Shown here piece after piece: positions 8,798 to 18,728 of a stretch of 64,000 nucleotides of DNA (position 1 is its first letter; each line of letters opens with the position of its first letter). Position numbers and translations under genes: made by a program. The notes under the pieces were generated by a model. It was not told the DNA's origin. It saw only the letters and a list, made by a program, of their open reading frames with translations, and did not search any database. Origin of the DNA: Oscillospiraceae bacterium (GTDB lineage Bacteria > Bacillota > Clostridia > Oscillospirales > CAG-272); the NCBI GenBank assembly GCA_015064385.1, contig SVSI01000007.1:17758-81757 (forward strand), read 5' to 3'.

Positions 8798-9934
8798 TTA
8801 TTTTGCTCTGAAAAACTCTATCTGGGGCGAGAGCGAGCGGATCTTGGTTCTGCCAAGCTCCTTTACGTAGTCGTCGTAATTTTCGTTTACGATAGCGAAA
8901 TACTTGCTTTCAGCAGATTTGATCAGGGAGTCAACGAATTTCTCAAACGCGTTTGCCTCACCGGCAGAATAGAACTTAAATCTTGAGAAGCCGTCGCTTC
9001 CTACTGCTATAAAGAGGATGCAGTCCTTCGGGATATTCGAGCTGACGTCGTGGACCGCCTCGGGCTTTACGGTGTAGATCCAGACGATCTCTCCGCCCTG
9101 AGCCATACATTTGGTGCGGATCTCCGCGAACTCGTTTGCGAGCCATCCCGCAACTATGGGGTTTTCTCTGCGTGCCTTGATGGTCTTGTTAGCGGGGACG
9201 GTTATATCCCAGTGGCGCAGATAAGCGCTTACTATACGGCTCGATACGCTCGTTCCGATAAGTGCGGAAGCAAGACTTCTGACAGAGGTCTTGGTCCAAT
9301 ACGCCTCGTCCGTGATGCCGTGATCGGCGGGAAGGGAATTAACGACGTTGGAAACGATCTCCTCCTGCTGTGCGGAGGTGAGGATAAGGTCGGTCGAGCC
9401 CTCGTCGGACTCAAGACGTGCAACGTAGCGCTTGAAGGAGGAAACTATCGCCTCGATCTCCTCAAGAGATGCGGACGCCGCTTCAGCGATCTCCTCGTCG
9501 CTCTGACCTGCCTTTGCCATAAGGATTATCTCGCGCTGACCTTCTGCGTTGATGGTGCTTTCGGGACAAACGAAGCCCTTGAGTACCTCGAGAAGACGCT
9601 TCTGATTTTCTGCCTCTGCGCGGCGAGCCGCGAGTGCCTTGTTTCTGCGTCTTGTGTCGTCAGCGAGCTTACCGACGTGCTGAATACGCAGTATGATGTA
9701 AGAAATTATACCCGCAACGACCACGAGATATATAGCCGTGAACACGAGCACGAGATTACGCAGACGCGCGCCCGCACCGAGCATAATGAAGAATACGAGA
9801 AGATTTACGAAAAATACTCCTCCGGGAATTATAAGTCCCCAAAAGGGGCTTTCCTTTTTCGTTAAGATGAGCTCACCGTAAACCACGGCAGCCGATGCCG
9901 CGATAACGGCAATGATCGTAAGAACGAATATCAA
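8798..9934 (-). CDS. Membrane-anchored protein with IS630-transposase-like HTH and degenerate DDE/RNase H-like region
   Basis: Three N-terminal TM helices; aa ~120-250 HTH/winged-helix pattern (HGITDEAYWTKTSVRSLASALIGTSVSSRIVSAYLRHWDI); aa ~260-378 follows the IS630 DDE-domain pattern but lacks catalytic acidic residues. Confidence 0.65.
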   Translation of the reverse strand: MIFVLTIIAVIAASAAVVYGELILTKKESPFWGLIIPGGVFFVNLLVFFIMLGAGARLRNLVLVFTAIYLVVVAGIISYIILRIQHVGKLADDTRRRNKALAARRAEAENQKRLLEVLKGFVCPESTINAEGQREIILMAKAGQSDEEIAEAASASLEEIEAIVSSFKRYVARLESDEGSTDLILTSAQQEEIVSNVVNSLPADHGITDEAYWTKTSVRSLASALIGTSVSSRIVSAYLRHWDITVPANKTIKARRENPIVAGWLANEFAEIRTKCMAQGGEIVWIYTVKPEAVHDVSSNIPKDCILFIAVGSDGFSRFKFYSAGEANAFEKFVDSLIKSAESKYFAIVNENYDDYVKELGRTKIRSLSPQIEFFRAK

Positions 9935-10043
9935 AAAAACACATCCAATCTGTAATGAAATGCGAAAATAAATTCCTAAACTGAATTATACACCAAAAAC
10001 GCATTGATGTCAATATATTTGAAAATAATTGTTCTCTAAAAAG

Positions 10044-11267
10044 TCAGACCGCGCGGATTATATCGCCCTCTTTGACGGGAAACGGAACCTTGATGGAAAA
10101 GAGCATAAACGGATGCGGAGCCGATTCTATCGCTTCGCCGTTCTCGTCTCTCATATCGAGTGCCTCTATCTCGCGACCGACCATACCGGGGGTGATAAGC
10201 TCGATCTTCGCGCCCGATACGACCTTGTTTTTCTGCTTGAAGGTCGCGCGTCCGGTCTCCTCGTCGTACGAAACGGCGTGCGCGAGATACGCTTTTTCCA
10301 CGAGATATCCGTCACGCGTGACCGTCTGCGCGTTGTCGGACGGCTGATCGAAATAAAATCCGGTGCAGTACTCACGGTGGCTGACGCTCTCAAGCTCGCG
10401 GAGCCAGAGCGGATCGTAGGTGAAATTATCGGGATCCTTCAGATACCTGTCAATAGCTATGCGGTACGTGTTCGCACAGACGGCGGTATAGTACGCGCTC
10501 TTCATTCTGCCCTCTATCTTAAAGGAAGTAATACCGCTCCGCATAAGAGAGGGAATATGCTCTATCATACACATATCGCGGCTTGACATAATGAAGGTTC
10601 CAAGCTCGTTTTCCTCGATGGGAAAGCGCAAATTGGGACGCTTTTCCTCGGCTATCTCGTAAAGAGAATAGTTCCATCTGCACGGCTGTGAGCAGCCGCC
10701 GCGGTTTGCGTCGCGCCCGTTTATGTTTGCCGAAAGCAGGCATCTTCCACTCCACGATATGCACATAGAACCGTGAATAAAGCACTCAAGCTCAAGCGAT
10801 TCGGGAGTTTTTTCGCGTATCATTTCAATTTCCGTAAGGGGAAGCTCACGAGCAAGGACTACACGCGAGGCACCCAGATTGTGCCAGAAATTGCAGTCCG
10901 CGTGACTGACCGCGCCCGCTTGCGTGGATATATGTATCTGCGTGTCGGGCAGGATCTTTTTTGCGAGCGTGAAAACTCCGACGTCGGCTATGATAAGTGC
11001 GTCGGGGGATACCTCTTTAAGAAGTCGGAGATAGTCCTCAAGTGCCGCGTATTCGTCGCTGTGCGGCGTTACGTTGACCGTTATATATACCTTCTTGCCG
11101 AGAGAGTGTGCGTATTTTACTGCCTCAAAGAGCTCCTCGTTTTCAAAGTTTGCGGCAGCAGAGCGCATACCGAAGGTCTTTCCGGCAAGATAGACCGCGT
11201 CCGCACCGTAGCGCAGAGCGGCAGTCATTTTTTCAAAGTTTCCCGCAGGGAGTAAAAGTTCTTTCAT
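10044..11267 (-). CDS. Peptidase U32 family protein
   Basis: MKELLLPAGNFEKMTAALRYGADAVYLAGKTFGMR and LECFIHGSMCISWSGRCLLSANINGRDANRGGCSQPCRW signature. Confidence 0.92.
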   Translation of the reverse strand: MKELLLPAGNFEKMTAALRYGADAVYLAGKTFGMRSAAANFENEELFEAVKYAHSLGKKVYITVNVTPHSDEYAALEDYLRLLKEVSPDALIIADVGVFTLAKKILPDTQIHISTQAGAVSHADCNFWHNLGASRVVLARELPLTEIEMIREKTPESLELECFIHGSMCISWSGRCLLSANINGRDANRGGCSQPCRWNYSLYEIAEEKRPNLRFPIEENELGTFIMSSRDMCMIEHIPSLMRSGITSFKIEGRMKSAYYTAVCANTYRIAIDRYLKDPDNFTYDPLWLRELESVSHREYCTGFYFDQPSDNAQTVTRDGYLVEKAYLAHAVSYDEETGRATFKQKNKVVSGAKIELITPGMVGREIEALDMRDENGEAIESAPHPFMLFSIKVPFPVKEGDIIRAV

Positions 11268-11395
11268 CGTATTTTCCTGTATTTTGCTTTATATGATATA
11301 TTTATTTTACAACATATCAAAAGAAAAGTAAACAGATTTTTGATAAAAAATCGTATTTTCGTGCAAAATGCTATTGATTTTTTCAAAAATTGTGA

Positions 11396-11401
11396 TATAA
11401 T
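11396..11401 (+). promoter_or_regulatory. Candidate -10 (TATAAT) of the pheST promoter
   Basis: TTGATT-16 nt-TATAAT upstream of the T-box leader. Confidence 0.6.
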
Positions 11402-11409
11402 ACAAGGGA

Positions 11410-11676
11410 TATTTGAAATGCAGTGAAGAGATCGGTACGTTTCGGACAACTTTTCCCACAGAGAGCACCGCCATGGCTGAAAGCGGAGCGGAGGAGCGAG
11501 CGGTCGCCTTTCATCTCGGAGCAGATCTGCTGAAAAGTTTGCAGTAGGCGGATACGTCTGACCGCGTTATAGGTCCCAAAGTACAGATGTGCAAGTGAGC
11601 ATATCTCGAAAAGATAGGTGGTACCGCGTCGTTAATTACCGTCGCCCTATTATTGTCTGGGGCGGGGGATTTTTTA
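11410..11676 (+). promoter_or_regulatory. T-box leader of pheST with intrinsic terminator
   Basis: AGGTGGTACCGCG T-box at 11616-11628, GCAGTAGGCGG...CCGCGTTATA element, basal stem AACTTTTC/GAAAAGTT, terminator CGCCC...GGGGCGGGGGATTTTTT; specifier codon not confidently resolved. Confidence 0.9.
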
Positions 11677-11720
11677 TTTTATAAATAAAAATCAGAAGAT
11701 ATATACGAAAGGAAAATGAA

Positions 11721-12740
11721 ATGAAAACATTGCTGCTTGACATCAGAGCAAAGGCAGAAGACGCTCTGAAAAACGCAAACGACGATGCCGCGCTTGAAGC
11801 AGTGCGCGTCGGCTACCTTGGCAAAAAGGGCGAGCTGACCGCAGTTCTTCGCGGAATGGGAGGACTTTCTCCCGAGGAAAGACCGATAGTAGGAGCTCTT
11901 GCAAACGAGGTAAGAACCTATATCGAGAACGCACTTGCTGAAAAGAAGAAGGAGCTTGAGGAGAAGAAGCTTGAGGCAAAGCTTCTCGCAGAAAAGCTTG
12001 ACGTTACCGCTCCCGGCGAGAATTTTGAGATCGGCGTAAGACACCCGCTTGAGAAGATCGAGACCGAGATGAGCGATATATTCCGTTCTATGGGCTTTGA
12101 GATCGCAGAGGGCCCCGAGGTCGAGTTTGACCTTTTCAACTTCCAGAAGCTCAATATTCCCGAGAATCACCCCGCAAGAGATACTCAGGATACCTTCTAT
12201 ATTACCGATAATATCCTGCTGCGTTCACAGACCTCTCCCGTACAGGCGAGAGTTATGATGGACACCCAGCCGCCTATCCGAATCATCTCGCCCGGAAGAG
12301 TTTACCGTGCAGACGAGGTTGACGCAACCCACTCTCCCGTTTTCCATCAGCTCGAGGGACTCGTAGTTGATAAGGGGATCACTATGGGTGACCTTCGCGG
12401 AATGCTCGAGACCTTTGCAAAGCAGATGTTCGGTGAAAACACGAAGATCCGCTTCCGTCCGCACCATTTCCCGTTTACCGAGCCCTCTGCGGAGGTTGAC
12501 GTCTCCTGCTTCGTATGCGGAGGCAAGGGATGCCGCGTATGTAAGGGCGAGGGCTGGATCGAGATCCTCGGCGCGGGAATGGTACATCCGAACGTGCTCA
12601 GGGGCTGTGGAATCGATCCCGAGGTATATAGCGGATTTGCCTTTGGTATGGGAATCGAGCGTATCGTTATGATCAAATACGGCATTGACGATATGCGCCT
12701 TCTGTACGAAAACGATCTCCGTTTCCTCAAACAGTTCTGA
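11721..12740 (+). CDS. pheS: Phenylalanine-tRNA ligase alpha subunit
   Basis: [37 protein letters not shown]-like [21 protein letters not shown]. Confidence 0.97.
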   Translation: MKTLLLDIRAKAEDALKNANDDAALEAVRVGYLGKKGELTAVLRGMGGLSPEERPIVGALANEVRTYIENALAEKKKELEEKKLEAKLLAEKLDVTAPGENFEIGVRHPLEKIETEMSDIFRSMGFEIAEGPEVEFDLFNFQKLNIPENHPARDTQDTFYITDNILLRSQTSPVQARVMMDTQPPIRIISPGRVYRADEVDATHSPVFHQLEGLVVDKGITMGDLRGMLETFAKQMFGENTKIRFRPHHFPFTEPSAEVDVSCFVCGGKGCRVCKGEGWIEILGAGMVHPNVLRGCGIDPEVYSGFAFGMGIERIVMIKYGIDDMRLLYENDLRFLKQF

Positions 12741-12758
12741 TAAGGAGGTATTTTACAA

Positions 12759-15152
12759 ATGAATTTGTCAATGAAGTGGCTCGCTGACTTCACAGACGTC
12801 AGCGACGTAGATATAAAAGAGTACTGTGACCGTATGACCGATACGGGCTCCAAGGTAGAGGGATATACCGCACTCGGAGACGATATCGAGAACGTGGTCG
12901 TAGGAAAGATACTGAAAATAGAAAAGCACCCCGATTCCGACCATCTTCAGATATGTCAGATCTCCACGGGTGACGCAGAGAGACAGATAGTAACGGGCGC
13001 GCAGAACATTTTTGAAGGTGCGATAATTCCCGTAGCGGTACCGGTTGCAAAGCTCCCCGGCGGAGTAGTTATAAAGCCGGGTAAGCTCCGCGGCGTAGAG
13101 TCGGACGGAATGCTTTGCTCGATAGGCGAGCTTGCACTCACCACTCACGATATGCCGGGCGCAGATGAGAACGGAATTTTTATAATGAATTCCATCGTTT
13201 CGGAGAGCGATATCGGTAAGGACGCAAAAGAGGTCCTTATGCTCTCGGATAAGTCGGTAGAGTTTGAGATAACCTCCAACCGTCCCGACTGCCTTTCTGT
13301 TATCGGTCTTGCAAGAGAGACTGCAGTAAGCTTCGGCAGAGAGCTGAATATCCCCACTCCCACGGTAAAAGAGGGAAGCGGAGATATTTCTGAATATATC
13401 TCGGTTGACGTTGAGGACGCAGAGCTTTGTCCCCGTTACAGCGCAAGAGTAATTAAAAACGTAAAGATCGAGCCCTCTCCTCTTTGGCTCAGAATGCGCC
13501 TTCGCGCATCGGGAGTTCGTCCCATAAACAATATCGTTGATATAACCAACTACGTTATGCTCGAGTACGGTCAGCCGATGCACGCGTTTGACTACGCTAT
13601 GCTCGAGGGTAAAAAGATCGTAGTACGCCGCGCCGCAGAGGGCGAGAGCTTTAAGTCACTTGACGATACCGACCATATCCTTAATGCAAACACCCTCGTT
13701 ATTGCAGACGAGAAAAAGGCGGTTGCACTTGCGGGCGTTATGGGCGGAGCAAACAGCGAGATAAAGGACTCTACCACCACGGTAGTATTTGAGTCCGCGA
13801 ACTTCCTCGGCTCGTCGGTACGTCTTGCCGCAAAGGCGCAGGGAATGAGAACCGAGTCGAGCGGACGCTTTGAAAAGGGACTTGATCCCGAGAATACGAT
13901 GGCAGCGCTCAACAGAGCGTGCGAGCTCGTAAATCTTCTCGGAGCGGGCGAGGTAGTCGGCGGATGTATTGACGTCTATAAGAATAAAAAGGCGGCAAAT
14001 ACCGTTAAATTTGACGCGGCACAGATTAACGCGTTCCTCGGAACCGATATCTGCGAGGAAAAGATGCTCGAGATACTTTCCTCTCTCGGATGCACGGTTG
14101 AAAACGGCGTTCTCACAGCACCCTCCTATCGCGCGGATATCGAGAATATGAACGATATTGCCGAGGAAATAGCGAGAATCTACGGATATAACAATATCCC
14201 CTCCACACCCTTCAAGTGCGAGGTAAAGGCGGGAATGCTCACTCCCAAGCAGGCGTATAAGGCACGTCTTCATAACGTTCTTTGCTCGCTTGGAATCAGC
14301 CAGAGCGTTACCTTCTCCTTCGTTTCTCCGAAAACACTTGATACGATAAATCTTCCCGAGGATGCTCCCGAGAGACGCCAGGTGGTTATTACCAATCCCC
14401 TCGGAGAGGACACCAGCGTTATGAGAACGACGCTTATTCCGTCCGTTCTCGGCGTTCTTGCAAGAAACAACAATTATCACTCGGATAGCGTTGCTCTCTA
14501 CGAGCTCGGACATATCTATATTCCAAACGAGGATGTAAACGAGCTTCCCGCAGAGCCCCTCCGTCTCACCTTTGCATTCTACGGAAAAGGCGATTTCTAC
14601 ACGCTCAAGGGTATGGTAGAGGCGATCCTGAGTGACGCGGGCATCGCAAGATATCGCTTCGCATCCGAGCCGAACAATCCCGTTTTCCATCCCGGAAGAT
14701 GTGCAAATATCATTGCCCGCGGATTTGAAACGGTAGGAACTATCGGTCAGATCCACCCGAAGGTTGCGGCAAATTACGGCTTCGACGGTCCCGTTTACCT
14801 TGCTGATATCGACTTCGAAAAGCTCTTTAGCTTCTCAAACTTTGATAAGCACTATAAAGCGCTTCCCAAGTATCCGCCGGTAAACCGCGACTTCGCATTC
14901 GTTTGCGATAAGGATACCGAGTCGGGCGCTATTGAGGACGTTATCCGCAAGGCGGCAGGTAAGCTCGTTGAGGACGTAAAGCTCTTTGACACTTACGTTG
15001 GCGAGCGTCTCGGCGAGGGCAAGAAGAGTCTTGCGTTCAGAGTTACCCTCCGCGCAGCAGATCATACTCTTACCGAGGAAGAGTCCGAAAAGACCTCTGC
15101 AAAGATAGTAGCATCCGTAGAAAAGCAGCTCGGAATTACCCTCAGAGGTTAA
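12759..15152 (+). CDS. pheT: Phenylalanine-tRNA ligase beta subunit
   Basis: tRNA-binding EMAP domain, B3/B4, B5 and C-terminal anticodon-binding domain in the translation. Confidence 0.97.
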   Translation: MNLSMKWLADFTDVSDVDIKEYCDRMTDTGSKVEGYTALGDDIENVVVGKILKIEKHPDSDHLQICQISTGDAERQIVTGAQNIFEGAIIPVAVPVAKLPGGVVIKPGKLRGVESDGMLCSIGELALTTHDMPGADENGIFIMNSIVSESDIGKDAKEVLMLSDKSVEFEITSNRPDCLSVIGLARETAVSFGRELNIPTPTVKEGSGDISEYISVDVEDAELCPRYSARVIKNVKIEPSPLWLRMRLRASGVRPINNIVDITNYVMLEYGQPMHAFDYAMLEGKKIVVRRAAEGESFKSLDDTDHILNANTLVIADEKKAVALAGVMGGANSEIKDSTTTVVFESANFLGSSVRLAAKAQGMRTESSGRFEKGLDPENTMAALNRACELVNLLGAGEVVGGCIDVYKNKKAANTVKFDAAQINAFLGTDICEEKMLEILSSLGCTVENGVLTAPSYRADIENMNDIAEEIARIYGYNNIPSTPFKCEVKAGMLTPKQAYKARLHNVLCSLGISQSVTFSFVSPKTLDTINLPEDAPERRQVVITNPLGEDTSVMRTTLIPSVLGVLARNNNYHSDSVALYELGHIYIPNEDVNELPAEPLRLTFAFYGKGDFYTLKGMVEAILSDAGIARYRFASEPNNPVFHPGRCANIIARGFETVGTIGQIHPKVAANYGFDGPVYLADIDFEKLFSFSNFDKHYKALPKYPPVNRDFAFVCDKDTESGAIEDVIRKAAGKLVEDVKLFDTYVGERLGEGKKSLAFRVTLRAADHTLTEEESEKTSAKIVASVEKQLGITLRG

Positions 15153-15159
15153 AGAAACG

Positions 15160-15220
15160 CCAAGGGACTCCGTCCCTTTGGAAACCCTGCTAAGGAAACT
15201 TTTTGAAAAAAGTTTCCTTA
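15160..15220. repeat. Two-hairpin intergenic element (possible dispersed repeat)
   Basis: CCAAGGGA-CTCCG-TCCCTTTGG hairpin then TAAGGAAACTTTTT/AAAAAGTTTCCTTA 14-bp perfect inverted repeat. Confidence 0.55.
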
Positions 15221-15247
15221 GAACCTTCAAAAACTTTAATAAAAAAC

Positions 15248-15282
15248 AAAAAGCTATGAGAAATTTTATCTCATAGCTTTTT
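15248..15282. terminator. Bidirectional intrinsic terminator
   Basis: AAAAAGCTATGAGA AATTTTA TCTCATAGCTTTTT between convergent genes. Confidence 0.88.
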
Positions 15283-15284
15283 TA

Positions 15285-16439
15285 TTACTTAAATGCCTTT
15301 GATACAACCCTTTTTACAAGGCGTTTGCATCTTGACGCAAAGGGATCCTTTAAGTGCTTTTTTGCCACCTTGTCAAATCGTTTGCTTTGTATTTTCTTTA
15401 TAAAATCCCGTCGCTTCGGGTATAAGGGAACCGATCTTATCGCGGCGCTGTTACAGCGTATCGCTTTGTCCGTATCCGCTTCTTTGACGGTCATAAGATC
15501 TTTGATCTCGTCAAACAGAGAAGCTCCCTTTTGAGAATGAACGAGCACGAGGGACGTTCCCTTGTCGTCGTCCATTTCGGGTATGATATTCCGTACCCCC
15601 CAAAAATCCGCAAGAGTAACGTCCGCATCCCTTGAAACCGTTTTGAAAGAGCAGTCGTAGCAAGAGGGACGAAGACAGCGGTTTTTCAGAAAAGATATCA
15701 TATAAAGATCGTCGTCAAGAGCCCGCGAGTATCTTTTTTGAGGGTATTTGAAGGATAAAGAAAACTTCTTCCATCCCGTTTGCTTGTCACGGAAGGATAT
15801 TTCTTCAACCGTGTCCAAGTCGCATTCTTTTCTGTACTTAAGATATTTTTCCCATACTGCAGGCGACGGAACGCCGTGACAGATAATGTCTTGACATATA
15901 AGATTTTCGTAGTCCCGATCAAGATAAGCTTTAAGTCCGCCGATCTGACACGGAGTACCGGTAAAAAGAACGGTACGCCCTTCATCAAGAAAATTCTTTG
16001 CAAGCTTATACGATTCACCGATCCGGCTTTGTACGTATTTTGATCCGCGAAGCATTGCGAGATCGCTCTTTTTTTCTACCGCGGTATGGACTACTTCAAA
16101 GTTTTCATTAAACGCGGCACCGAAAACGACTCCGCCTTTGTCTATAACTTTTTCTGCAAGTAACGTAAAAATGCCACCGGAAGAGCTTTTCAGTCTGATA
16201 TTTTCATCGTTGTTGAATGCGGCGTAGGCAGTAGGGACTCTGCTCGTATCTTCGTTTTCTTCTCCCTTTATGATGGGACAAGCTTTTTCGCAAAGTCCGC
16301 AGTTGATGCAAGTTGCCGCGTCAACCACGGGATATTTGAATCCCTCGTCGTCGCTTTTCATAGCTATACTGTTTACGGGACAGACGCTGTAACAAGCATA
16401 ACATCCTGAGCATTTTGTTTTGTCAGATATTTTTATCAT
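15285..16439 (-). CDS. Coenzyme F420 hydrogenase/dehydrogenase beta-subunit family protein with two 4Fe-4S motifs
   Basis: CSGCYACYSVCP and CINCGLCEKACP ferredoxin motifs, SSGGIFTLLAEKVI, FTGTPCQIGGLKAYL. Confidence 0.88.
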   Translation of the reverse strand: MIKISDKTKCSGCYACYSVCPVNSIAMKSDDEGFKYPVVDAATCINCGLCEKACPIIKGEENEDTSRVPTAYAAFNNDENIRLKSSSGGIFTLLAEKVIDKGGVVFGAAFNENFEVVHTAVEKKSDLAMLRGSKYVQSRIGESYKLAKNFLDEGRTVLFTGTPCQIGGLKAYLDRDYENLICQDIICHGVPSPAVWEKYLKYRKECDLDTVEEISFRDKQTGWKKFSLSFKYPQKRYSRALDDDLYMISFLKNRCLRPSCYDCSFKTVSRDADVTLADFWGVRNIIPEMDDDKGTSLVLVHSQKGASLFDEIKDLMTVKEADTDKAIRCNSAAIRSVPLYPKRRDFIKKIQSKRFDKVAKKHLKDPFASRCKRLVKRVVSKAFK

Positions 16440-16443
16440 AAGC

Positions 16444-17994
16444 TTATCTCTGTTTTCTGAATATTTTTTTTAGGGGCTGCCGAACGAGATCCTTCTCGTA
16501 CGCGTTCATACCAAGCAGCCACATGGAAGCCACGTAAACAAGAGTGTAGAGTACGATAGATGCTACCAGCACGTAAATGTTATAAAGGTTAAAGAATCTG
16601 ACAATAAGGCAACCGACGGCTATCGGAATTATCGCTCCGAGAGAAAGACGAAGAATGCTCTTCCAGAAGCCGAGAATGTCTATATGGCATCTCTTCTGAT
16701 AATAGACGTTCATTATTATTCCGTTTGCGAGAACGAGCGAAATTGACGTACCGACGGCACTTCCGACAGCGCCGTACTTTTGACAGAGAATTATCGAAAG
16801 CATGAGATTTATCGCCGCCATTACCGCGTATATTATAGATCTGAACTGGTGAATGTTCTGTGCGCGCTGAATCTCTATTCCGAGATTCTGTATGAGAGGA
16901 ACGGTGGCAGGTACCATAAGAAGCAGTGCTACTATATAGGAGTCCTCGTATCCGCCGCCCGCCCAGAAATGAATGAACGGCTTTCCGAAAAAGAATACTC
17001 CGCTGACGATAAGCGCAAGAATTATAAACTGCACGCGTCCGACTCTCGTAAAGACCTCGGAAAGGGAAGCTTTCATCTTCTCGACGTTTTCCTTGGTCTC
17101 GTTCACTATGCGGTGTATCGCGGGGGAAAAGACTCCCGATATTGCCGTAGAGAACATCTGGAAATAGTGGTAAAGCGAATATCCGACCGAATATACCGCA
17201 GTCATTTCCGTACCGTGGAAGCGCGTAATAACGAGCTTGTCTATGTTCCAGTTTATCTGGTCTATTACCGAGTTAAGCGCAATGAAGATCGTATAGGAGA
17301 ACAGACTTGCAAAAAGTCCCTTCTCGGGCATTCCCAAAACGAATTTCTGCTTTAAGACCTTAAGAACGTAGTAAAGGTATATCGCATCAACGATAAGAGC
17401 TATCGTGACCGATGCTATGACCATTGCGACAGATCCGTGTCCGCTGAGCAAAAGGATTATGTTGGTAAGCGGACCGAATACCGTCTTTCCGATGCCGATA
17501 AGCTTTGAAAATACGAATTTCTCGTGTGAGAAAATTATGTTGCCGAAAACGCTCATCGGGAAGGATATCGCGAGATTAAAGGTGAGCAGCAGCATCAGTA
17601 TTTTTGCCGTTACGTACTGATCGGGCGTAAGACCGTCCTTGAACACGAGATCGAGATTAAAAGAGAGAAAAAGTCCGCACAGCAGTGCAATGATTCCGAT
17701 TATAATAAAGATCGTCAAAAATAAGCCGTTCAGCTTGTAAATGGACTCTTTGTCGTTGTTTTTCTTGTATTTGCTGTAATAACGGATATATCCGCTGTTG
17801 AAGCCGAGATTCAGTATCGAGATCATCGAGATCGTCGAGGTTACGGTAGAGTAAAGACCGTACTCGCTCTGTCCCAGCAGACGAAGCATCACGGGAGTAT
17901 AGAGTATGCTCAGAATGATGCTTATTCCCATTTGTGCGTAGGAAAGGATCGAACCGACCTTCCTCTGATTTATTTTCATAGGCGTGCCTTTCAA
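16444..17994 (-). CDS. Polysaccharide biosynthesis flippase (Wzx/MVF-like)
   Basis: Multi-TM oligosaccharide flippase pattern (GSILSYAQMGISIILSILYTPVMLRLLGQSEYGLYSTVTS). Confidence 0.88.
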   Translation of the reverse strand: MKGTPMKINQRKVGSILSYAQMGISIILSILYTPVMLRLLGQSEYGLYSTVTSTISMISILNLGFNSGYIRYYSKYKKNNDKESIYKLNGLFLTIFIIIGIIALLCGLFLSFNLDLVFKDGLTPDQYVTAKILMLLLTFNLAISFPMSVFGNIIFSHEKFVFSKLIGIGKTVFGPLTNIILLLSGHGSVAMVIASVTIALIVDAIYLYYVLKVLKQKFVLGMPEKGLFASLFSYTIFIALNSVIDQINWNIDKLVITRFHGTEMTAVYSVGYSLYHYFQMFSTAISGVFSPAIHRIVNETKENVEKMKASLSEVFTRVGRVQFIILALIVSGVFFFGKPFIHFWAGGGYEDSYIVALLLMVPATVPLIQNLGIEIQRAQNIHQFRSIIYAVMAAINLMLSIILCQKYGAVGSAVGTSISLVLANGIIMNVYYQKRCHIDILGFWKSILRLSLGAIIPIAVGCLIVRFFNLYNIYVLVASIVLYTLVYVASMWLLGMNAYEKDLVRQPLKKIFRKQR

Positions 17995-18086
17995 AATATA
18001 AATATATTCACATTATGATACCATATTTGCGTATTAAAGTCAATAGAAAATGTAAATTCTTTGTGTCATAAAGTGTCATACTTTGC

Positions 18087-18115
18087 TTGACAATCGCGTG
18101 AGTGTGTGATATAAT
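18087..18115 (+). promoter_or_regulatory. Sigma-A-type promoter for the DUF1836 gene
   Basis: TTGACA-17-TATAAT. Confidence 0.75.
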
Positions 18116-18146
18116 CATAGTACAAAAACACTTGAAAGGTGAAGAT

Positions 18147-18728
18147 ATGAAATACACGATAGATACGGGGCTCATTCCCGGCACGGTTCTTACAAGAAAA
18201 GATTTCGGAGGCATCAGCGGAAAAGAATTTCTCGATAAGGTATTCTTTTTCTCAAACGGACTTATGCTCAGTCAGATAAGAGAGATAGCGGGAGTTGACG
18301 GCTCTACTCTTCAGAACTGGGTAAAGCGCGGCTGGCTCGGCAATACGGTAAATAAAAAGTATTCCAAGGAGCAGCTTGCGAGAATACTCATCATAAATAT
18401 GATGAAAAGCAGTATGATGCTCGAAAAGATAGATTTTATCCTCCACTATATAAACGGAAAAATCGAGGATAGTGGAGACGATATAATATCCGAGTCCGAT
18501 CTTTACGGTTATATCTGCGATATCTACGACATCTACACGAGAGAGGGATACGGAGAGGACACGCAGCTCAAAAAGGTGATAAGCGACCTGACGGCAGAAA
18601 AGTACACCGAGCCCTTTGAGGGCGCAAAGGAGCGCCTTGACAGAGCGCTTGAAATAATTATCGTGGCGTATTTTGCATCTATCGTGTCCGGCCGTGCGAA
18701 CGCGCTTTTTTACGAGCTTGAAAAATGA
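18147..18728 (+). CDS. DUF1836-family protein with MerR-like HTH
   Basis: MLSQIREIAGVDGSTLQNWVKRGWLGNTVNKKYSKEQLARILIINMMK. Confidence 0.75.
   Translation: MKYTIDTGLIPGTVLTRKDFGGISGKEFLDKVFFFSNGLMLSQIREIAGVDGSTLQNWVKRGWLGNTVNKKYSKEQLARILIINMMKSSMMLEKIDFILHYINGKIEDSGDDIISESDLYGYICDIYDIYTREGYGEDTQLKKVISDLTAEKYTEPFEGAKERLDRALEIIIVAYFASIVSGRANALFYELEK

Noticed and set aside
8798-9934. Intact IS630 insertion element
   Set aside because: No flanking inverted repeats seen, catalytic acidic residues absent, N-terminal TM helices fused; treated as a domesticated derivative.
11410-11676. Assigning the specifier codon as UUC from CTTTCATCTCGG
   Set aside because: That CTTTCA segment appears paired with TGAAAG in the leader, so it may not be the specifier loop.
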